Positions 35,580 through 46,929 of a DNA stretch of 64,000 bases are shown here, in pieces. This DNA comes from Mya arenaria (lineage: Eukaryota; Mollusca; Bivalvia; Myida; Myidae): the NCBI RefSeq assembly GCF_026914265.1, contig NC_069133.1, positions 45,357,417-45,421,416 of the forward strand. The letters are read 5' to 3'. How positions within the stretch are numbered: position 1 is the first letter of the stretch; the number at the start of each line of letters is the position of its first letter. The translations under genes were made by a program, and so were the position numbers. The notes below the pieces were generated by a model. The model did no database searches and was not told the DNA's origin. It saw nothing but the letters and a program-made list of their open reading frames with translations.

Positions 35580-37767
35580 CTATACCAAACTTTTAATATC
35601 ATAACATTTGAGTATTTCATTCCAATGTCCGAATAACTCTTTTTTCGACATACTCCAAAGTTTTCTTAACACTGGCCATCCACGATCTGCAGTTTTTAAA
35701 CAGTAGGTATTTGAAGGATTTTTCTTGTGTTCTAGCGCTCCATATGTAAAGGACTGGGCCAGTCTAGCCGCTATGCACTCCTTTATGACCTTTGTGTCGG
35801 CGCCATTAAGGTCAAAGACACTCAAGTATCCCGCAAGCACGTGACCGCCAGCGTCTAATGGGTCAAGGCCGTGTTTGCTTTCAATCATCATATATGCCAT
35901 TGTAATGGATATTTCAAACACATGGTACTCGTAAACTAGGTCACCAAAGTCAAGGACACCAATGACGCCATATTCAGATGGAGTAGTACTAAGGGTGCCA
36001 TCTTGCGTTTCTCTCCGACGGACTATAATATTGCCTTCGTTCAAATCACCATGGATGGCTCCTAAAATGAAAGTAAATAAGAACAAAAAAGCGTATGTAT
36101 GTGCACTTCACAAAAAGTAACGAAGTAGATATTTAGCAGTTGTCATGGCTGTTCTGTATTAAATGTACGCGTATGTATTATTGCGACATGATGAACTAAA
36201 TTAGTAGGGCAGTACCAACAACTGTATTACTTTTATTGACGTGTAACAAGCACTAACAACTGTATAATCCTCGATGTACCGCATAACCGTACCTCTTTGC
36301 AGCTGGCTATTTTCAAGAACGTTTGTTTTGAATTCTCGTATGACGTCACGAATCAATTTTCTGTCTTCACCATCATCAATGACATCAACAAGGCTCCCTA
36401 AATCACCGACCTCTCTCAGGTTCCAGTGACGTGTGTGACATTTCAGGGCGTCTGGGTAGAAGTCCTATAAAATATACAATAAAACGTTTTAAAATAAACG
36501 ATATAAATATATATAAATATATACAGTCGAAACCCGTTGGGTCGAACTCCCAGAGACCGGCGAAAATACCTCGAGCCTCGTAAAAATCGAGCCAAGCGGG
36601 AATGCTAACCTTCAGTAAATAGAAATCGGTCCTTTACATCCAGTTCGAGTCAACGAGGAATTCGAGCCATGCGATTTTCGAGCCAACGGGGTTAGAATGT
36701 AATAATTATGCTTGCCAATTGTAAGGCTTACGATAACGAACACATAGCCAAACAAATGTAAAAGGACAATTTTATAGATAAAAGGTAAGGAGGAATACAA
36801 ACTATATAAATGAAATACATCGAATGCATCGTTTAAAAGAATGGCATGTTTAAGCTTTGTAAAAAAGCTAGTAATTTTCAACAGACAAATCAGGTGCGTG
36901 TGACGAACCTTTAGCGCGCGATCAATTTTCGCCGCCATCATGCCAACTTGGAAACACAAATCCGCAGTGTATGGTTTGTTGTCCAGTGTTTCTCCGGGTA
37001 CAAATTCGAATAGGCGAACAAGGAATTCCTTTGTTTCACCTGGAATTGAAATGAAGAAATAAATACCATCGCTTTTATTTAGTCATGTAAAGGTATACAC
37101 ACTAAAGCATGTGTTATAACTGCAATCCAGGATCCGCCCCTAAAGGCTAGAGCAAGTTAGGAAGATGACTGACTTGTGCTTTTATAACTAGAAACACGCG
37201 AGTTTCATTTGTTTTAATTTATTTCTTAACGATTTAACAGGGGTAATAGTTAATATATTATCTTACATCGCTACCTGTTTTGTTAGGAAATCGTTGGAGA
37301 ATGTATTGTCTTCCATCTTTTGTAAGAACCGGACGTGACGTCACTATTTCAGCTCTTGCGACGCACTCAATAGCTCCATGCATAACGTCTGATATGTAAA
37401 GACATTATCACATACAGTACATGTGCAAGTACAGAGTTTTTATTCCTGGAATACCAAACATTCTGAGATTACTATACCAGTCAATACTCGTGTAGTGATA
37501 TTATCATGCATATAATTGTAAAATCACAAGTCCAAAGTACTTACCAACAAATTCTTCTCTTTTTGAATCGACAGTATTGAGAACCTTGAAAACATAACCA
37601 TTTGGTGAGACCTTTACTATGTTTTCATTGGTCGACAAGTCACTAACGTGCACGAGGATGTTGACGTCATCATAACTATCAAGAAACATCTGTTTAGTGA
37701 CGCGCATGCCATAAGCATCGAACACAACTCTCATGACGTCATGTTCTTCTAGCACTGGTCGCTCCAT
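35580..37767 (-). CDS. HYKK: Hydroxylysine kinase (AGPHD1-type aminoglycoside phosphotransferase fold), complete, five coding exons
   Basis: Exons (minus): 37767-37545, 37388-37275, 37039-36909, 36464-36293, 36061-35580. Phases agree; 1122 nt = 373 aa plus stop TAG 35582-35580, equal to the length I recall for human HYKK. The start ATG sits immediately after a splice acceptor (TTACAG/ATGGAG); the upstream in-frame ATG would lie in intron. N-terminal lobe: SYDDVNILVHV, YVFKVLNT, LVRLFEFVPGE. Catalytic loop IHGDLNEGN at residues 216-224 (D219 catalytic base, N224 metal ligand by family analogy) and GVLDFGD at 248-254 (D251 metal ligand). AYMMIESKHG..GGHVLAGY is the HYKK-type C-terminal lobe. 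By family it transfers phosphate from GTP to 5-hydroxy-L-lysine in lysine/collagen breakdown. No inactivating change was seen. Confidence 0.94.
36523..36700. mobile_element. MITE family 3 (ACAGTCGAAACCCGTTGG element) in HYKK intron
   Basis: A 178-bp element between two HYKK coding exons. It begins ACAGTCGAAACCCGTTGGGT and ends CGAGCCAACGGGGTTAGAAT, an imperfect terminal inverted repeat. The interior has GACCGGCGAAAATACCTCGA and ATCGGTCCTTTACATCCAG. Related copies: 44026, 60662, 61553, and degenerate ones at 19787 and 22195. Confidence 0.8.
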
Positions 37768-38830
37768 CTGTAATATCATGGCAGAGTAAAGTCACTCGTT
37801 CACGTCTGAGTGGTCAGACATTGAAATATCATTAAAAATTCAAAATATATTTATTGTTTGTAAATTTATTGATTTTACAATATTACTCTTTTGATCTTTT
37901 GGAAATATTGTATTCATTTTCACATTAAACATATTTTGACCCACATTAATTATTAGTCATAATTATTAAAAAATGTGACAAATATGCTTTATTTTCACCG
38001 AACAGCGTTTGTATTGGAATTGAAAATTGAATGATATTAGGCATGAATTTACAAAGTCATGTTTACAAGTGCGAGTATCTTCCGGTTGCTGTTTGTTCAT
38101 TTAAATACGTCAAATTACTTAATTTCAAAAACGCTGCCAACATTAAATATTTGAACAAGTCCCCAGCGCGAAAGAAGGTGATAGTAAAATATATTCCAAA
38201 ATAATATATATGTACAAACATAACTCTGCATGGACGTTAATTGTCCTGAAAATATCCGATTGGAAGATAAATATTGCAACGAAAGTGCAGGCAGGTATCT
38301 TAAATGTTTTATAAAGGTTGACCATAGTCACATGTATATTCATTGGTGCGAAAGAAAAAATAAATTTTGTCTTTCCCCAGAATAACGCGTCCCAAAGCAC
38401 CTAATACCCTCCGTTGCATGATACGTTATGGTGAATTTTTATTTCTTCAACTCATTGAAGTGTGTCCGACAGTGACAATGATTATGAAAATACGGTGTTT
38501 TGGTAGATATTTAGTCATTGTATTAAATTAATATTTCCATCTAACAATTTCGTCATTTTGTCAATTTAAGGCGATTACCCAAGGCTTTGTGTTGAGTATT
38601 TGAACAAAAAGCAACTAATGTTTACAAATGTGGTTTGTTGCCGTAAAGCTGTGCGGCTTTTCTCTAAAAATAGATGTACGTTTGTGTACGTATAATTGAA
38701 AAAACAACAACATTAAAATTGAAGGGTTTTGTCCTACGCACATAAAATACAAAACACTCTGTGAAGAAAAACGTAGTATAGCATTGAGGAAGTAATTATA
38801 TAATATAAATATTATCTTAATAGCACTTAC

Positions 38831-38930
38831 CAGGTGTAAATATCAACAATAACACGGCATTTAAATAATTTTGTCCGCCATTTTGGCTACAGGCAAAACA
38901 AAACTCACTTCAACTTGTACTCCCCTATAC
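38831..38930 (-). other. HYKK: Probable non-coding first exon of HYKK with upstream ORF
   Basis: Minus-strand sequence ends TTTACACCTG/GTAAGTGC, a strong donor at 38830, about 1.06 kb before the HYKK coding exon whose acceptor directly precedes the ATG. It contains CCAAAATGGCGGAC (ATG 38881-38879), which opens only a six-codon ORF (MADKII, stop) and is followed by another short one. Exon start is a guess; needs transcript support. Confidence 0.5.
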
Positions 38931-39020
38931 ACTGCCTTGCAGAACGGCTCGCTAGTTTTACAAGTATGTACTTTTATGCCAAAGATGTTGCTTTCTATAT
39001 GTATGTATCCGTGCCTATAT

Positions 39021-39182
39021 ACAGGAATTTGACTTAGTGTTTGGTCTCTTGAATCATATTAAAACCAGACGGATAGTAAAGGTGACCATGATTTTGTCCG
39101 AAATCGCAATTTTTGTCGGTAATTGATTATAAAATGACTTAAATATATAATTTCAGACCAAACACTGAGTCAAGTTCCTGTG
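39021..39182. mobile_element. hAT-like MITE, older copy
   Basis: Left ACAGGAATTTGACTTAGTGT and right ACACTGAGTCAAGTTCCTGT are near-complementary ends; the interior shares TTTGTCCGAAAT with the copy at 39253. No exact target duplication is visible. Confidence 0.75.
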
Positions 39183-39252
39183 TGCTAACGCGCATAATAG
39201 AGGTGGCAGTTTATTATTGTAAGAATTGAACCCTGAGGACACCGTTCGACAC

Positions 39253-39430
39253 CACAGGAATTTGACTCAGTGTTTGGTTTAAAATGATATATTAAGTCAT
39301 TATATGACCATATATATAGATAGTATAAGTGACCAGGTCTTTGTCCGAAATTGATGTTTTTTTGTCAGTTTTTGGTCATATAATGACTTAATATATCATT
39401 TGAGACCAAACACTGAGTCAAATTCCTGTG
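39253..39430. mobile_element. hAT-like MITE with 8-bp target site duplication
   Basis: A 178-bp palindromic element beginning CACAGGAATTTGACTCAGTG and ending with its exact complement; the terminal inverted repeats extend about 57 bp with a few mismatches near the TTTGGTTTAAAATG stretch. It is flanked on both sides by TTCGACAC (39245-39252 and 39431-39438). An 8-bp duplication is typical of the hAT superfamily. No coding capacity. Confidence 0.9.
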
Positions 39431-40686
39431 TTCGACACTACATAAACGACAATGTCTGATGAGTGTGTCTATTAAAATATTGTAATTAGTTGCATATTTT
39501 CATCAGAAAGTAATTTAAACTCCTATTTTGTTATGATTTTCATATTTTGAAGATATCGTCAAAAGACCACAAGACGATGTTTATTGGCAATACTTGAGCA
39601 GTTTGGCACAATAACTTATTCACGTTGTCGAAGAATTTTGACGTTTGGAAGCAAACGGACTTTAAAAGAACATATATCGCTCGTAATATTGTCTCAACTC
39701 TGAGCTACATAAACACACAGTTTTCGAAAGTTGAAATATATACATAATTATATATTGGCCTTTTTCACCAACTATGACTTTTGAATTGTGGTAGAGCAGT
39801 GAAAATAATTCAAATAAAATCGGGCAACTCGGGCGTTTACCTTTTCTTATAATTGCAAACATTTGTTACCAATGATCTTTGATGTTTGTTTGTTTTTTAA
39901 AACACTATTTCTGTCTAATTCGATAACTTTTTAGAATGAACATTCTTTTGATGAGATTTCGTTCACGCAATCGTCTGAATCCGATTTATCTTTTTTAATG
40001 CCCAATTGATTAGAAAACTGATATTTGCTCTTCATGGACTCCAGTATTTAATCTGTGTTCACTATCTTGCACCGTATGACGGTGCTTTTGCAAACAGTCG
40101 CGTGAAACAACAGCGAGCCTTTGACTAAACACATGGTACGGATGACTTGTAACTGCTAATAACCTTATAAATGCAGTCGTTATATAGTAATGCCCCCCAA
40201 AATAAGACGGTAAAACTAGGAAGAAAACATAGTTAACTTACATGTCGCAAGTGAATGCTGACAGCAGCTTGAAGAATATGACTTTGAAACAGTTTAAGAA
40301 AGTAGAATCCTAACACGCTCCTTGACCTATTTACATGTATATAGTTTAAAGTCTATCAAGAGGAAGAACTCTGTGTTGTTGCTTGGTTCAAGATATTCAG
40401 CAGTTGTTTTCCTTGATGAGAAATCAAGGCCACACCAAATTAATGTCTCGGACATTGGCTTTACTGCATCGATTTTTCAAAACAAATATTTGTTTCGTCA
40501 AATACCTCTTCGCCCGCTTCTAGATTTTTTTTTATATCAAAACTGTATGTGATCTAATTTGCGTCAAGCACAATCATTCTTAAATAATTGATTAAAACCC
40601 GTATATTAAGCGTAGTTACTAGGGTGAATCAAATTATGATATTAAATAAAAGTGTCGACGTAATCGGTAGTCGACATTAGGGGTAA

Positions 40687-40919
40687 GTTACGAGGTAAGT
40701 AGTGGACCCGATATACGGGTCAAACGAAACCATATAGGGTGAGAGCGAAGCTCAAACCCGAATATGGTTTCCTGCGCCACATAAATGACGCAACGCCATT
40801 GGTCCAGAAAAGGTATACGGGGCGCAGGAAACCATATTCGGTTTCGAGCTTCGCTCTCAGTCGATCTGGTTACGTTTGCCCCGTATATCCCATATCGGGT
40901 CACCTACTAACCCCGTAAC
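40687..40919. mobile_element. Foldback element (family 7), ~100-bp imperfect arms
   Basis: Left arm GTTACGAGG, GACCCGATATACGGGTCAAA, GAGAGCGAAGCTC, CCGAATATGGTTTCCTGCGC; right arm repeats these inverted (GCGCAGGAAACCATATTCGG, GAGCTTCGCTCTC, CATATCGGGTC, CCCCGTAAC). The centre is ACGCAACGCCATTGGTCCAG. Related sequence at 26690-27000 and 50660-50700. Confidence 0.8.
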
Positions 40920-41571
40920 TAACAATAATGGGTTGTTCATGTATGTGTATTTTTGGGCGGGAGATATCTGAAACATCATTTTGTTTTAATGTTTACCTAT
41001 AAGATGTGTATGTGACTGTGGGACTGGCCATCACAAGAGCTAACGAATGTTTAGCTTACCCATGAAAAGCAGTCATGCGTGAAAGGTTAGTAATTAAGTG
41101 AGTGATATGTCAGGGGACAGCAGGGGCGGCGCTAGAGTCGGATATACGGTAAGGACCATACAATATAAAACAAGACTGGTAGTTTATACGAGTTTTGTAA
41201 CTTGGTATTTTAATTAATGCAAATATGAAAGACTCCTGACAAATCTTGTGTAAGGACAATTAAAATATAATCATAGTTTGTTCAAATATAGAATCACCCT
41301 GCGTTATCCTTCAATTTAGCAATGGAGAGTTACTTCCCTTGGAAGACAATTTGCCATGAGTGTTTTATTTGCGGCTCATTTTCTTACGGATTTAGACAAG
41401 ATTTGTGAATATAAATGTGAATTAATTGTAAGATAATTTAGCAGAAATTAAAAACAAATGTTTCTCTTCATTGGCAGAGTATTCAGAATTTAATAATTAT
41501 TATGTAATTCGTTTATGGCCCACGGTAACATTATCAAATTTAGATAATAAAACATCATACATTATTATCAT

Positions 41572-41710
41572 AAGGCCTAAAAAAAATTGTTTAGGGTAAA
41601 CTTCCCAACATTTCTAGGTAGGGTAGGTATCGATTTTTTTTTGATTTTTAAAAAAAAAAATCAAAATCTGTCTTAAGTTCAGAGTGTTTTCTGGCACATG
41701 GCAGTCTTTC
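41572..41710 (-). mobile_element. Partial MITE family 2 copy
   Basis: AAGGCCTAAAAAAAATTGTT, GGTAAACTTCCCAAC and CTAGGTAGGGTAGGT match the reversed right end of the 8538 element. Confidence 0.5.
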
Positions 41711-42756
41711 CTACATTACTGTCATTGCCTGACTTTGTTTTATCATATAAACAATAATTCTGATTAAAATCTGCATTTATCCGCCCTTCGTAACTCTCTA
41801 TTCGCTAACGAATAAAAAAAATTGTGTAAAGATGTGATTGTTTGACTTTTACCATACAATAAATAAACAACGACCAGAATGTGCGCAGTGCATGTGTGTG
41901 AATCTTCGGATGCAATTTTGTAATCGATCACCGATACTGGCATATAAATGATAAACAAACTACGTTATAAGGTGTAAATTAAGAAATTTTAGTTTTTCAT
42001 ATACCTGTGCACACCATTGTAAACAATTCTCCTGGATAATTCTCAATTAATTTAAAAAACAAAACAATACTGAACAGATTAAAACAGAATTCAGAGAAAA
42101 TATCTGTGAGTGTTTTAAAATATGTTTAAACAATCTAATGTAATTTTTTTGTTGAGTTTTGGTACGCATTCATATTCATTTTGGTAAATTTAAAATCAGT
42201 CCATTTTCATCGTTTCATAGCTCCTCATAATTTTTTTTTTAAAATCTTTAATTCAATGATCATGACATCTTATGGGTTTGACCTGACTCACTGTTTTAAT
42301 TCAACTGGATTACAAACCAAGGCAGGCAAGTCAGAAATTGAGGGACTGGCTGTCAGTAATTTAATAAACACGATCATTACGTGGTAAGATTCCGAACGGT
42401 TAAATAAGAGGATTCTCATTAATCTCTTCTTATACACAATTTTGATGCTGTAAATGACCACATTCAACGCATGTTTGTCTCTCAGAATCTGGTTTTGCAG
42501 CCTATCCCAGAATGAAAAGAAGCGAAAGTCAGGGGCGGTTTCAGGATTTTACGATTAAAGGGGCGCAACTTAGTGTTTCATTATTCTGAGTGTTTTGTAG
42601 TTCTTGTTTGTTACCATCGTGTGTTGTGCCCGTATGATGTTAACACTTTTTTGATACATGTTGTGACAAGTGTTGGGTTGTGAGCCCACTGACTGGTTTG
42701 AGCCTCCAAAGAATTGTTGCTTAGTCTTCACATACCGCGCCAAGGCAATAACCCCC

Positions 42757-43100
42757 ATTCGGAACTCCTCGGCCATTTTCTACGAAAATAGCCTCGGGTG
42801 TATGCCGGTATATCAGTAGAAGTAGTTCGTAAAATTTTGAATTATATCATTAATTAAATGTAGTGTTTTATCTTGTATTTGTGCATCTTAGTTTAAATTG
42901 ATTGCCAGTGAAGTGTATTATTGCAAACATAATTTATATTCCCGAAAGTTAAGTCATTAAGTTTAACTGCTAAATTGAAATTACTACGCGATTTACTTGC
43001 AGCGTAGTTAAAGTATACCGATTTCCGAAACAGTAAACCGTTCATATACACCCGAGGTTGTTTTCGTAGAAAATGGCCGAGGAGTTCCGAATGCAGTTAC
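42757..43100. repeat. Inverted repeat of a start-codon-containing segment
   Basis: About 45-55 bases at 42757-42812 (minus sense) and 43045-43100 (plus sense) are almost identical: ATACACCCGAGG, TTTTCGTAGAAAATGGCCGA, GGAGTTCCGAATG. Both carry ATG GCC GAG GAG TTC CGA ATG pointing outwards from a ~230-base centre. The minus-strand version stays open for 68 codons (MAEEFRMGVIALARYVK...), the plus version for a shorter stretch. No known family is recognised. Confidence 0.7.
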
Positions 43101-43799
43101 CCCAACATTCACCAATGACGCTATTTCAGTATATTATGTGTTAAATGTATGTTGTCTTGTAGCGCGGTTCTTCTTGCTTGGTTTTGGTTAAGGGTTCATG
43201 CTGGTACCTTTAAACAGGGTTCTGGTTACAGTGTAGGTTACTGCATGGGGTTGTCCATGTATCTTCGATTCTTTCACTTACACTCTCGAACAAATGTACA
43301 ACAGTCGAAGAATAATGGTTTTTATCAGTTTTTACCATGAGCTGTTTTGTTTCTTTATCCAAAAAATGTATTTTCTTCAAATACCACGAATACAGAGTTA
43401 ATGTCAAAACCCTTAATGTACACACATTTGGGAACAGTCATAAGAAGCATCAGATCTGTATTAAGTTATTAACATGCCTACGTCTAAAACCTATAATTCT
43501 TTAAATTTCATATACCACACGGGTAACAATTTCAATTTTAGCTCGTCTGGTATGATGATAGTCCTAATATATCATTGTCAACGCCAGCGTGCAAAAAAAC
43601 ATTAACCTTTGCCATAAGTAAAAAGACATTGAAGATGTTCAAATGGAACTTATTGCACATACTGTCAGAGACAACACGCATGTTCTTGCAAGGCCCTTAA
43701 CCCCTGCTTTGTTACCATTATTGAGTCATTACGGCCCTTTTCAATTCAGGCCGATGGCACAGGTTTCGGTGCTCTTCTGACATACGTATATATTATTCC

Positions 43800-43998
43800 G
43801 CTTAAAGGGACTCGCTCATGTTTTTGGACCAACAATTTTTTCCCCCGAAAATGCATCTGAAAACACTTATTTTATAATTATTTTAATCTTTGATACCGAA
43901 ATTGCATAAAAATGGAGTGCGGATGGAACCCAGGCCGTTACAGTCAAGAAAAAACGATACCTTTACCGCTCGGCCAAGAGAATCATACATATCTTGAT
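43800..43998 (-). mobile_element. tRNA-derived SINE (second family), minus orientation
   Basis: Minus strand has a tRNA-like head TTGGCCGAGCGGTAAAGGTA (A-box TGGCCGAGCGG) and B-box-like GGGTTCCATCC, then a body ending AAAACATGAGCGAGTCCCTT. The same 3' tail occurs at 56515-56735 (+) and, reversed, at about 56222. Confidence 0.65.
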
Positions 43999-44025
43999 GT
44001 ATATTTTAACCTTTATAAAACACAT

Positions 44026-44125
44026 ACAGTCGATCCCTGTTGGCTCGAACTCCTAGTGAACTCCAAGGGACCGGCAAAACGAGGAGATCGAGCCAAGCGA
44101 GTTCGAGTCAACGGTGTTGAACTGT
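44026..44125. mobile_element. Short MITE family 3 copy
   Basis: 100-bp version: starts ACAGTCGATCCCTGTTGGCT, ends GAGTCAACGGTGTTGAACTG then T. The middle GGGACCGGCAAAACGAGGAG keeps only part of the full-length interior. Confidence 0.75.
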
Positions 44126-44705
44126 AGAAAGCATCAAGTGATAATTTCAATCAACCAATGCCGCTACAGCCTTTTGTTGAATTGCGTTAGAAACGGGTTT
44201 GGAAATCCTGGACTTCAAAAACATGATTTGAGCAAATGTCAACATTTGTTAAAGGGTTCCAGTCGTCGCTATCTTTGTTTTAACACTTCTGATGGTTTGA
44301 CAAACTTTATTTTCTCGTTGACCATGAACGAGTCGATTTCAAGGTTGAGTTCAAGGTCGATAACAAACAATTTTAACAATTACGGAAACTGATTACAGAA
44401 TGCAGAAACCAACCTCACTGAGTTTTTTTTCGTGTAGGCACTTTTCGAGATAAATGCCATTTAAACTTAATTGACTGGAATAGACATTGTTTTATACTCC
44501 AATTCCCAAATGTTGACTTAATACTTACGTCTTGACTCAGATATCGTTTCAAAATAATGTTCAGTTTTCGTTCTTGTGAAAGTAAATGGACAGAAAAGAT
44601 TGTAATTGTATTTCTTATTTTTTACCATCAATGGTTTGCAAGAAAACTAAGATTTTTACTATCCGGATTTAGAATCTGCCTTATGGGAACGCGTTGTAAA
44701 AAAAT

Positions 44706-45545
44706 CTTGTAGCGATCTCGTATTTAGGAGAGATTTTCAACAGTAGAGCTGCACTGTTTATGAAGATTCCTAGTAGCGATCTCGTATTAAGGAGAGATTT
44801 TCAACAGTAGAGCTGCACTGTTTATGAAGATTCCTAGTAGCGATCTCGTATTAAGGAGAGATTTTCAACAGTAGAGCTGCACTGTTAATGAAGATTCTTA
44901 CACGCGATCTCTTATTGAGGAGATATTTTTAACAGGAGAGCTGCACTGTTCATGAAGATTCTTAGAAGCGATCTCATATTTAGGAGAGATTCTCAACAGT
45001 AGAACTGCAATGACTATGAGAGTCCTAGTAGCGATCTCGTTTTTTCGGAGATATTTTCAATAGGTAATTGCAATATCAATGAAGAATCCCAGTGGTGGTA
45101 TTGAATTTAGGAGAGACATTGTTAACAGTAGAACTGGACTGTTAATCAAGCATCCCATAGTAGCGATCTCGTATCTAGGAGAGACCTATCTCATATTTAG
45201 GAGAGATTTTTAACAGTAGAACTGGACTGTTTATCAAGAATCCTAGTAGCGATGTCGTACTGAGGAGATATTTTTAGTAGTTGATCTTAACTGTTGGTAC
45301 AGAATCCTAGTGGCGATCTCGTGTTTAGGAGAAAGTTTCAACAGAAGACCTGCACTGTTTATCAATAATCCTTTAGTAGATATCTCGTATTTAAGAGATA
45401 CTTTTAACAGAATAGTTTCACTGTTTGTGAAGATTTCAAGTATCGATCTTATATTTTGGAGATATTTTCAACAGAGAACTATACTGTTTATGAAGAATCC
45501 TAGTGGAAATCTCCTATTTATGAGTGTTTTTCACCTATCACAGTA
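44706..45545. repeat. 64-bp minisatellite (~13 units) downstream of the Nkx2-5 exon
   Basis: Unit AGTAGCGATCTCGTATTAAG then GAGAGATTTTCAACAGTAGA, GCTGCACTGTTTATGAAGAT and TCCT. The first three units are 64 bases apart and nearly identical (44711, 44775, 44839); later units diverge and vary in length, including one truncated unit near 45180. Confidence 0.9.
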
Positions 45546-46691
45546 GAATCGCATTGTAGGAGTGATTTGCAACAGCAGACCTTAAAGTTTAAAATCGCTC
45601 CTATTTTCAAAGTCTTGATTACAGCTCCCAGACTTTGACGCCAGTGAAATGTGTTGATTACTATGGGATAAGCAAACAATTGCATATGAATTGATAAAAC
45701 TTTATTATCTCATAAAATTGTTTCATTATAACAATTATTTGCAGTTAACACATACATAGTATATACATATATTCATCATATATACACATTGAGACAAACA
45801 GTTGCAATATAATAATATGAAATGAAAGGAATAAAATATAAATTGAATATTGCATCTAATGAAAGTTCATGTAAAAAATGTATATAAAATGGTTGCATAT
45901 TGTCTTTAAGGCAGAAACTGTTTGAGTTGCATAGAACCTTTTCAATATACTTGGCACATTAGTTATTAACACAAAAAATGACTTTGTGGTTTATTCTGTT
46001 CGTGTTGTAATTGTTGTTGTTGCTGCTGTTGTTGTTGTTTTGTTATAAAGGCAAAAAAAAACGTTTCAAAAAATGGAATTTAAAATTAATATCTATGAAA
46101 GATAGTGAAATATACGTACATTGCGAACATTTTATATAACAAAATAACACTAAAATATTAACATATAAAACCATACAATGGTTTTGAGACCAGAAAAAAT
46201 CGTGACTAGGGTGAGAAAAACATTTGGCACACGGGTTTAAGCACTTTGGTGAAATAAATAATGTTAAAGTGGTGCACTTTGTTTTGTTTACAATGTTGTA
46301 CACTCTTGCTCTTAAGTTATGTTTCCAACTCAAATTCAATTACTTTGTACTTGACATGTAATATGAACATAACAATAACAATATAAGAAGTGCTGCATAC
46401 GAACATACGAATAAAACAGGTCTTTAATTTTCTAGTATTTGTTCATATGTATCATATTTGATTATGACCTGTCGGGGTGCGGCTGTATATTGATTATCAG
46501 TGACGTCCAGTGCCATTGTAAGGGATTTGGTTGGTTAGTTCAGTTATGTCTTTTAAATTGTCTATAACTGACAGTTGAGTAGTATAAAGTCTCTAGACTG
46601 ATTCACAATTATCGTTTTCTTGTCATTGAGCACGCCCTTTCACGTTGATTACATGTTATACAAATTCAAACCAGGACACAGTAGAACGCAT

Positions 46692-46697
46692 TTTATT
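46692..46697 (-). terminator. Candidate polyadenylation signal of the Nkx2-5-like gene
   Basis: AATAAA on the minus strand about 235 bases after the stop codon (46932-46930). Other hexamers lie further downstream; no way to choose among them from sequence alone. Confidence 0.3.
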
Positions 46698-46929
46698 CAA
46701 AATCTGGAAACCTCTGTTCATGGCAAGTCCATCATATAAATTGAAACAGTATTTAGTTCCAGCAACTCATATAAGGCATCTGGCATTGTCTTTTCATTTC
46801 ACACGCGTGTGAACTATACAGAGATCTGCCTTCGGCTCTGGAACTGAGCAACGCCCACTGAGGTCAATAACTTTTAGTAGTTTGTAACCCAGAAAAATCT
46901 CTATCTGATTGACAGATATTCATTCATTG

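Larger units (their letters stand above)
38931..46690. other. Intergenic DNA between HYKK and the Nkx2-5 exon
   Basis: No gene was recognised. ORFs of 60-90 codons occur but lack family motifs or convincing splice context. Contents are foldback/MITE elements (39.0-39.4, 40.7, 41.6 and 44.0 kb), an inverted pair at 42.76-43.10 kb, a SINE at 43.8-44.0 kb, a 64-bp minisatellite at 44.7-45.5 kb and a short GTT/GCT run near 46.0 kb. The remainder is AT-rich with nothing evident. Confidence 0.5.

Noticed and set aside
37768..37779. Upstream in-frame ATG (MILQ) as HYKK start
   Set aside because: These bases read ATGATATTACAG and form the intron 3' end (TTACAG acceptor); the next ATG begins the exon and gives the expected 373 aa.
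40322..40552. 76-codon plus-strand ORF in the intergenic region
   Set aside because: No recognisable motif, ordinary AT-rich composition, no supporting splice or promoter context.
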